From NCBI RefSeq assembly GCF_019578655.1, contig NC_063262.1, positions 12,531,582 to 12,595,581 of the forward strand: DNA of 64,000 bases, given 5' to 3'. Made by a program: the position numbers and the translations under genes. Of this stretch, positions 57,095-64,000 are shown piece after piece (the stretch's first letter is position 1; each line of letters opens with the position of its first letter). Source of the DNA: Ricinus communis. Lineage: Eukaryota; Streptophyta; Magnoliopsida; Malpighiales; Euphorbiaceae. Under the pieces are notes generated by a model. It was not told the DNA's origin, did no database searches, and saw nothing but the letters and a program-made list of their open reading frames with translations.

Positions 57095-58542
57095 TGATGC
57101 GCATTATCTGCCCACGGCAAAGTGCACCGATCGTATCAAGTAATAAAGTGATAGGTAAGAGTATCGTTTCATTGGGGACTAACTGTGAATACTATTTTCA
57201 ATCATATACTAATGTCTAGTAAACAAGAATATTGTTTAGATATAGTGAAATTCGAAAGTAAACTAATATTAAAAATAAGAATTAAAACAATTAGAATATT
57301 TATCAAAGACAAAGCCAATTCAGGTTCTGAATCCCCCTAATAAGTTAAATACTTAATGATCAAATACCAATTAAATCAAACTCAAGAGTTGAATTAATAT
57401 TCCACAACATTAGGTAAAAACCTTTCTCAAGTGATTAAACGCATAATTCCTAAGATGAGGGAAATGAATCTCTTCTTAAACCCACTAACTTAGGTCATGG
57501 ATTAAGATTAAGGAACTATTAAACCAAAGAATCTTGTAGATCTATTTCTAGTATCCCAATCAATCCTTAATCCTTGAGATGTGATCAGTTCTAATCAATT
57601 TATGAAAACAAATCCTAATCAATACGTTGACTTATCAATTGAAATAAATAATTAAGAAATCAAAAGAATTAAACAACTCATAGAAAAGGCTTAAACTTGA
57701 ATCAATCATACATATACAAATTAGGATTCATCAAAACCCAAATGGCAAGAAAATTAGTTCCTACATATTGCAATAAATAAATGATGAAAATATATTCATG
57801 GATGATTAGTAATGAAAATCTTTAATTTGAATCTTCAATCTTGGAAAAAAAGGTGGAAATGATATTCGTCCTTGAATAATAACCAATAAGAGCCTAAGAA
57901 ATGAAAGGGAAATAAGTTTTCTAAGTGTTTTTTTTTCTTGAAAGGAAATAATGACAAAACCCCCTTCAAATCACCCTGAAAGTTCCTTAAATAGTAAATT
58001 TTAATGATTGACACGAGGACCAAATGGGTACCATACGACCGTGTCATGTCCTTAGCTTTTTTGCAGCTTGAATCCCTCTTCTTGGTAAAAGGGAAACTCA
58101 TACGGGCATGTAAGCTTCCCGTGTGAACCTCTTGGATCTTCAACCAATGTTGGCTAGGTGACACGGGAAGGCATACGGGTGTGCCATCTTCTCATGTGAG
58201 CTTCTTCATAATCTGCCATTTTTGTCAACCTACACGGGCAAGCCACAAGGACGTGTGCTCCCCGTGTCAAAATGAAGACTTTCTGCCACTATGATATTTT
58301 TGTTCTAAAATGTGACATGGGAAAGTGTCTTCCCGTGTCATGCCTGCATGGAACTTTAAACTTGGAAAAAGATGTATGATTCTCATGCTTTTTGATTCCA
58401 ATCGCCTCCTTGACATTTAATATCTTTAAAATGTCTAAAAGAATTAAAAACCAAGCTCTAAAATTATAAATTAAAATCAATTGAAGGTAACATTAATATA
58501 AAATAGAGCTCAATAGTAAGTGTTGTTAGCACATATTAATCA
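57095..58542 (-). repeat. Element B 5' LTR (1448 bp)
   Basis: Aligns over its whole length with 15930-17330. A GC-rich cluster (acacgggcaagcc, cccgtgtca, cacgggaaggc and variants) lies at 58010-58340. Confidence 0.88.
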
Positions 58543-59822
58543 TTAATGTGTATAGAACTATTATGGATTTTTTAGATATTAAAGAGTTTACAATCTTCTA
58601 ATTTTAATTGTTCATGTAAAATTAACTCTTTTATCTTTTTCTATTAATGAAATATATTGCAATTATCTTATTTGGGGTTTCTAAATGTTATAAATATATT
58701 TTTGTGCAATTACATTGTATATATATCAAATATTTAATGTTGGTAGGATATTATAGGATTTATAATGATGAGAAATGGTCTTTATTGAAGGGCATTAAAA
58801 ATGACTTTTAATGAGAGGATTCACGATACTATAATGATGGGTCATTTCATAGTTAAAAGTATTATTCATGATGGAGCCATGCCATTATTGTGAAAGGCTT
58901 TTACGTAGCTTATAATAATACCGACGAGCTTTTACATAGCTAATAATAATTCTTAACGGGCCCATAATTATATAATGACAAGCTATTACATGGTTAAAAA
59001 TGATATCTAAGGACAGTAAATATGCTGTCACTATTACATATAATGACAGGAAGCAATTCTCATCACTAATTACCTTAATCGAAGAGGCATTAATAGTGGG
59101 CCATGACGAGTATTTTATTGTCATTAAAAGGTTTTAATGACAATTTCTAATCATTTAATGACGGAAATATGTTGTCACTTGTTATAGGAAAAAATGTAAT
59201 GAAAATGACCATTTAGAGTTGTCCATATGGAATTTACTTAAGTGTCTATGGAATAAATACTCTAGTAACAATCATGTTGTGATCCTTAAACTTGAGATAA
59301 CAACTATTATGTTATATGAGGACTGTTATACTATAATACTATCTTATGTCTTTATAACTATGAGAGGCTCAAAGGGATACTAATTGGGTAGAGTCATATG
59401 AAGATTGTAAGTTATCAATTAAGAAATCGTTGCCCAAGGTAATATACCAATAAGATCTTATACTAATAATTCTTGATATGCTTTCACATAGAAATTCTTA
59501 GCCAATACTGTATGGATGAAGATTATGCAAATAATTTTATAGATATTATTCAAAGTATTATTTGCATTTATCAGAAGCAAATATGATTGATTCAAATATA
59601 GAGTTGATACTTGAATTCATACTCTATAAATCAATTAGGATAAAAGAATAATGAAAGGATCAAATTATATAGAAAGATTGATTAAAGAGCTTTAATCATT
59701 TCCATAAATTTTGGGTGGTCATGATGCATTAAAATCTTAATATATAGACATGCTTTAAAATAATTAGAGAATCAATATTGAATTGAAAAAGTTTATTTCA
59801 TAATTTATATTCATGGCCAACA
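58543..59822. other. AT-rich DNA with a short-word repeat region
   Basis: At 58740-59190 words such as 'taatgac', 'cttttacatagct' and 'taataataat' recur in diverged copies, including 'ggcttttacgtagct' and 'agcttttacatagct'. This resembles the subterminal repeats of a decayed DNA transposon, but no termini were found. The rest shows nothing recognisable. Confidence 0.4.
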
Positions 59823-60486
59823 TGTTAAGAACCTTTGGGGTCATACACAAATAAACTTTAAGTTAAGATTAAAAGGAGGCTTAAGACATGGGCCTAATTA
59901 AAGGTTAATCAATTAAATATTGATAGGCCATATGTATATTCGGTTAAGATGGAATTAATTTCCATATATTACCACATATATTCAGTCCAAGTCAATTAAG
60001 AAAAATAAAAGCCCGACTTAAAGGCTAAGTTAAGTTTTGTAGTTTTCTTATTTATTTAGGACTTGATTAAAAGATAATGTATATATATATATAATAAGAA
60101 GCGAGGGTAATAACTAAGGGATTTATTATATGACAATATACTTTTAATTATGACTAATTAATTAATCTCTTGAGAACTAACCTTCTAATCATCTCCATCT
60201 CTTTTCATCTCTATTAAGTTGTAAAAGAAATTATAAGTTAGATGCTTGTATGGATCACCAAAAGAGACTAGTCAATTGAGTAGGTAAGTTCCTAATCAAC
60301 CTTTTAAGAATCAAGAATGAATAAATAGAAATAAGAGATTTTTCAAGTTGCATGTTTTGTGCAGTTATAGCTAATTTAATCAATGAGATCCTTGATGGAA
60401 ACTGAAAATTTTTATTTTTGCTTCTGTTGTGCTTTGTATATTTCCTATATCAATTGCTAATAATGTTTCCTATATCTATTTCTAAC
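59823..60486 (+). mobile_element. Copia-type 5' LTR candidate
   Basis: 664 bp starting TGTTAAGAACC and ending TTCTAACA, directly before a primer-site-like sequence. It holds a TATA-like run (about 60080-60096). No second LTR or coding region was found downstream before the Tat-type LTR at 61477, so it is a truncated element. The start is chosen by the TG rule only. Confidence 0.5.
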
Positions 60487-60487
60487 A

Positions 60488-60503
60488 ATGGTATCAACGT
60501 CTC
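60488..60503 (+). other. Copia-type primer-binding site
   Basis: TGGTATCAACGTCTCC resembles the initiator tRNA-Met primer site (TGGTATCAGAGC) and follows the candidate LTR. Confidence 0.6.
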
Positions 60504-61476
60504 CATTGATTAATCTAATAATAATTGATTGTATAATTATTGATTGATAAAAAGCATGCAAAATTCTGATTTTGGAGTTATTTTAAAGATGTCGATTGTT
60601 TCTATAGTTATAGGAAGGATTTGTTTTGGTCATTTTTGTTTCATATGAACTATAATGGACAGAATAAATGATATGAAAATTTATGAATTTTATGAAATTA
60701 ATTAATCTGAATTGATTATGGTTTGGTTATTGAGAATCTATGTCGTACGCATAAATTGTTTCGGTGGGATCAACAATATATAATCTCTATTGGTTTTGAT
60801 TAGGCGAAATTAATTGAAGAAACTCTATAGATAATTGTTGAATCAAATTTTCTTCAGTATTTGATATTCATAAAGTGTTCTAATCAAATAGAAATTGGAT
60901 TTTAATCTCTCTTGTAGGTTTTTGAACTTCGCTTAGATATATGGATTTTGATTTAATTTGATTTTGGACAATAATTAATGTAATTTAGAAGATAATTTAT
61001 GAATATTTAGATTTATGGAAATTTAAAGTTGAATATTCAAGAATGCCACTTATGCACACAATACATAAATCAAGTATTTATTTTAAGTATTATGTGCATA
61101 GTATAGAGTTGCTTAATGGATTTGGCACATGTATGTGTTCTTAATCTATAAGCCTGTTGAGAAAATAAATCAAATCTAGATCATGTATATGATGAATTCT
61201 TGAAGTAATCTTAAAAGGTTAATTTGAGTCTCGATTATATTTCTCGCATAAGTCTTATTTTTCTTGCTTTTCTCCATATGAATCTTAATAATCTTGATTT
61301 ATTTTATGGAAAATATGATTTTCTTATTAATGAATCTTAAAGGACATAATAAGTTCTGAAGTTAATTTGATTAATTAACCTTGCTAGATCTTAAATCTTG
61401 CTAAACAAGTTAGTTTTCTTGTATGCATAGATTTGTAGATAATTATAAGGTTTGATAATTGGTAAAGGAACTTAGC
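60504..61476. other. AT-rich DNA, possibly leader of the truncated copia element
   Basis: No coding domain recognised in either strand. Confidence 0.4.
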
Positions 61477-61960
61477 TGTCAACAAATATCTTCTTGGTTG
61501 ACCTGAGGTCTGGAGTATTTGCAAAAGAGGCCAGAAAGCACCAGGCAAGGTTGTCCTGCTACTTACTCCGATGGCTAAGTCAGTACGGAGATTAAGGTTG
61601 TGAAGAGTATCTTAGTTGTAGAAGATTGTGTGTGTACCTTTTAGGCTACCCTCCAGTCCTTTACATAGCATAAAGATTTTCAGTCATCCTAGGAGTAAAA
61701 CTATGTAGGCATGAGATCCTTTAATCCTACTAGGTTAGTCTTGTATATCATATAACAATGTCCTAGATCGAGTCAGATCACTCAGTTAGACTCTGATCTT
61801 GACTTGGTCTTCTAAAGTTTTAGTTCTTATATGAACTTGGACTCAGTCAATCCCACCTTTCTTGGCTATTTTTGCTCGGTCTATAATGCTCGGTTGTCAT
61901 TAGTCCCTCCATCTTGCCTAAGAGTTCTTATGCTCGGTATGTACTGCTTTCTGAGGCTCA
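61477..61960 (-). mobile_element. Tat-type Ty3/gypsy LTR, minus strand
   Basis: On the minus strand it contains 'actgacttagccatcggagt', 'ggacaacctt', 'actccagacctcaggtc' and ends TTGTTGACA at 61477, matching 46809-47233 in order. The right boundary is not resolved; it may extend beyond 62000. The frame at 61831-62019 is LTR sequence. Confidence 0.75.
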
Positions 61961-62437
61961 GAAACCATTTTTGGCAAACTCAACATTTATTAAGGAGCTT
62001 CTACTTAGGGCATTCTTAAGGTTTGATTGGACTACGAGCTAGAGGTCTATTTAGCTTTCATTTTGAATTTGAAATGCTTGGCAACTAAAACGATTGGTAT
62101 GACTTTTGACGTTTTGTATAATGTGTCTATCATAATGGGCATGTTTTTCCATTTGTGCTGTACAATTTAATATGTTTGAGAATATCCCTTTATTGATTTG
62201 AAGGGCATTTTTTTCATTAGAAATGCCTTATAAATTTTTGATTTTCTCTTCTCTCTACTATTTTCCATTTCCATAGTTTTTCATCTTCATCTTCTTCTTT
62301 CTACACTCTCGTGCTCTACTTCCTCCATTCTTGTCTTTGTCTGCCGTAGCGTACCACCATTTCTCACTAATAAGTCTCCTTTTTTCCTTACATTCTTTCT
62401 TGGTTTTCTTCGTCTTTCATTTTTCTTTTTCCGTCAT
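61961..62437. other. T/C-rich region between LTR and antisense ORF
   Basis: A marked T/C-rich run (62231-62440) precedes the plus-strand ORF remnant, as a leader would. It may also include the end of the LTR and its purine tract on the minus strand. Nothing is resolved. Confidence 0.4.
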
Positions 62438-63060
62438 ATGTTGTTAAAGGACTCTGCCCAAACACACTCCCAGGCCCCTATTCGAGGTTACTCTTAAGGA
62501 GTGCCCTGAACACTTTTTAGGTAATAATGTCCATAAGTCTCGCCACATTGTGATCTATAAAGGTCACTTCAAGGCTGGCTTTTGTATGCTTTTAGATTCA
62601 TTTCTTAAAGTTGTAATCTTATATACCAATATGTCCATAGCTCAGCTACATCCCAATTCTATATGCCTTCTCAAAGCTTTTAAACAACTTTGTGAGAACT
62701 TTAAGATCGTACCAACCCCATATTTCTAGTTACTCGAGCTTTCGAGTATTCTTTTATCTTCTTTAGGGCTCGATCTCGTCACAACATCTTTGATGGTCTT
62801 ATTTCTTTTGTTCATAACTATCATGATCGGTACTCCCTAATTGCCCGTCCTACCGATTTTACTAATCTTCCAAGGAGGTGACATGTCCCTCCCCTCCAAA
62901 AACTAGTTAAGTTGACCTTGAGGGATGACACCATTAATAAGAAAACTCTAATGAGTGTTAGGAAGAAAGGGGTTCCTCGTCCTATTTCTTCTTTAATTTC
63001 TCAATTCTTGGATGAGCTAAACGCTCCCGAATAAAGGGTCGAGCTAGGTGTCAGCTCTTT
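62438..63060 (+). pseudogene. Antisense additional ORF of a Tat-type element (decayed)
   Basis: Plus-strand frames in pieces read KAGFCMLLDSFLKVV, AQLHPNSICLLKAFKQLCE, then after a stop FEYSFIFFRARSRHNIFDGL and further RDDTINKKTLMSVRKKGVP. This resembles the N-terminal part of plant 'putative gypsy-type transposon' proteins (a G-x-x-x-P/L-L...F pattern, then 'QLxPNxxxxLxxF', then a sparse C-terminal). In Tat-lineage elements such an extra ORF lies antisense between integrase and the 3' LTR, exactly the arrangement here. It is full of stops and frameshifts, so non-functional. The assignment is by resemblance and context. Confidence 0.55.
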
Positions 63061-63719
63061 AGGTATACCTACCCAGCTTTTCTTGTTCGGTAGGCTTTCT
63101 TTTTCTGATTTTTTCATTCAATCTAACCTTTGCTTCTTCTCTATGTAATGATTAATTTAAATCAGCTCAAGAGGACCAAATCCAACAAGAACAAGAGGAT
63201 TATTTAGTCATTCTCTGCTCAGAGTTTGGCTAATGCTGATGATGCCACTTTGAGGGACAGGTCGGTGCCTCCAATGATCTTATCCTCGGGAGTTCCTTAA
63301 GCATTTGAGAAAACTTTGGCTTTATCTTCTCTAGCTCCTCCATCATCTAGAAAACGTTCTCGTTTAGTAGACTACATTACTGTGTGGAGGTTGAGATTCC
63401 TCAATTGTCTATGAGATGTCTTGATCCTCGCCTTTTTTTTAGAGAAAAGTATAGGACAAAGCCCACTATTCAGACACCTCTCTATTAGCCGAGGATCTCA
63501 CAGCCTAATTAACTTTAAGCACGATCCTTGGGAGTTTCATGCTCAATAAATTTCTTGGATCTTGCAGGAAGCCTTTCTTTTAGTGTACTTCCTTTCTCTT
63601 CTCCTCGCTTATTCGTACTAACTTAATACTTGTGTAGGTTGTAACCATTGGGAATACTTAGAAAGATTATGAGCGAAAATTGGTCGAACAAGCTTCCACA
63701 ATCAGACTCGGCGGAGACA
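63061..63719. other. Spacer between antisense ORF and integrase remnant
   Basis: No domain recognised; probably internal sequence of the same Tat-type element. Confidence 0.4.
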
Positions 63720-64000
63720 ATTGAGTATATTCTTCAGAAGCAATGCACATCACTTCTCTCCAAAAGAAGTATGCTGTTCTCGTTTCAGTTACGGTTGCTA
63801 TAACTTTTGCTCCGACCTACTTTTTAAAGTGATCGATGGCTTTAAGGAGAAATTTCTTTTGGCCTGCTGCAACTAGAAAAGGTCTAAGTATGTACATGCC
63901 CCAAGCTGCGAAAGGCCATGGACTGATGATCGAGCATTAAAGTGGAGCCAGTAAGTGTATGAAATTTTAGTCCTCTTGGCACTTTGTGCAAGCTTGTACA
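63720..64000 (-). pseudogene. Tat-type Ty3/gypsy integrase fragment
   Basis: Minus-strand reading from 64000: CTKCQED (the CxxC half of the zinc finger), two stops, then SPWPFAAWGMYILRPFL with the core start, and GQKKFLLKAIDHFKK followed by a stop and VGAKVIATVTET. Ty3/gypsy integrase usually has an Asp where this copy reads YIL, so the first catalytic Asp appears to be lost. The fragment runs off the window, so upstream domains are not seen. Orientation matches the LTR at 61477. Confidence 0.88.

Larger units (their letters stand above)
50564..58542 (-). mobile_element. Athila-like element B, internally deleted and nested
   Basis: Same family and orientation as element A. The 5' LTR is on the right (57095-58542) and a shortened 3' LTR on the left (50564-51205). 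Flanking 5-mers are ATAAT (50559-50563) and TTAAT (58543-58547), one mismatch apart. Gag starts near 56690, but most of gag and all of pol are gone: the sequence jumps near 56640 into the noncoding 3' region. Copia-2 is inserted in that 3' region. Removing copia-2, about 3.5 kb remains. Confidence 0.87.

Noticed and set aside
1..64000. CRISPR arrays, bacterial operons, rRNA genes
   Set aside because: None seen. Tandem repeats present are degenerate arrays or microsatellites without regular spacers, and the sequence is plant nuclear DNA.

Overview
The window reads as nuclear DNA of a flowering plant, most likely a eudicot. It is AT-rich, carries a plant-type ABCG half-transporter gene, a decayed nuclear copy of the plastid gene psaA, and dense LTR retrotransposons of plant lineages (Athila-like, Tekay-type and Tat-type Ty3/gypsy; SIRE-type and short-LTR Ty1/copia). 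The species cannot be named from sequence alone. Only one ordinary protein-coding gene is convincingly intact: an intronless ABCG transporter at 19713-21614 (+).

Layout. 1-7.3 kb: AT-rich intergenic DNA with a duplicated short module (2.5 and 3.1 kb), a psaA fragment (4.64-5.04 kb, -) and a possible SIRE-type 3' remnant (6.6-7.0 kb). 7.3-18.1 kb: three-level nest. A SIRE-like LTR is split by Athila-like element A (7630-17330, -, perfect ATGGC target duplication); A is itself split in its RNase H by a 2.6-kb Tekay-type solo LTR (9458-12067). 18.1-22.6 kb: the ABCG gene and its flanks. 22.6-34.2 kb: copia-1 (22795-34077, +, perfect AATAG duplication) sits in a possible CACTA-type end and is split in its integrase by a non-autonomous Athila-derived element (25310-31471, -). 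35.9-45.5 kb: SIRE-type copia element (-) with gag, protease, integrase, RT, RNase H and an open env-position ORF. 46.6-47.2 kb: Tat-type LTR with a tandem-repeat array. 50.6-58.5 kb: gutted Athila-like element B (-), split by copia-2 (51277-55739, +, perfect AAACT duplication, non-TG/CA termini), whose integrase was partly replaced by an antisense piece of its own LTR. 59.8-60.5 kb: a copia-type LTR with primer-binding site. 61.5-64 kb: 3' part of a Tat-type Ty3/gypsy element on the minus strand, with a decayed plus-strand ORF between integrase and LTR.

No autonomous retrotransposon looks intact; every pol gene carries stops, frameshifts, deletions or insertions. Nothing here is an unmistakably new biological system. 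The observations most worth a check are: an age paradox in the copia-1 nest (outer LTRs about 98% alike, inner LTRs strongly divergent); the antisense LTR patch in copia-2 at a microhomology junction; GC-rich inverted-motif clusters recurring in several unrelated LTR families; and the acidic 290-residue ORF kept by the non-autonomous Athila derivative. Identity figures are estimates by eye.
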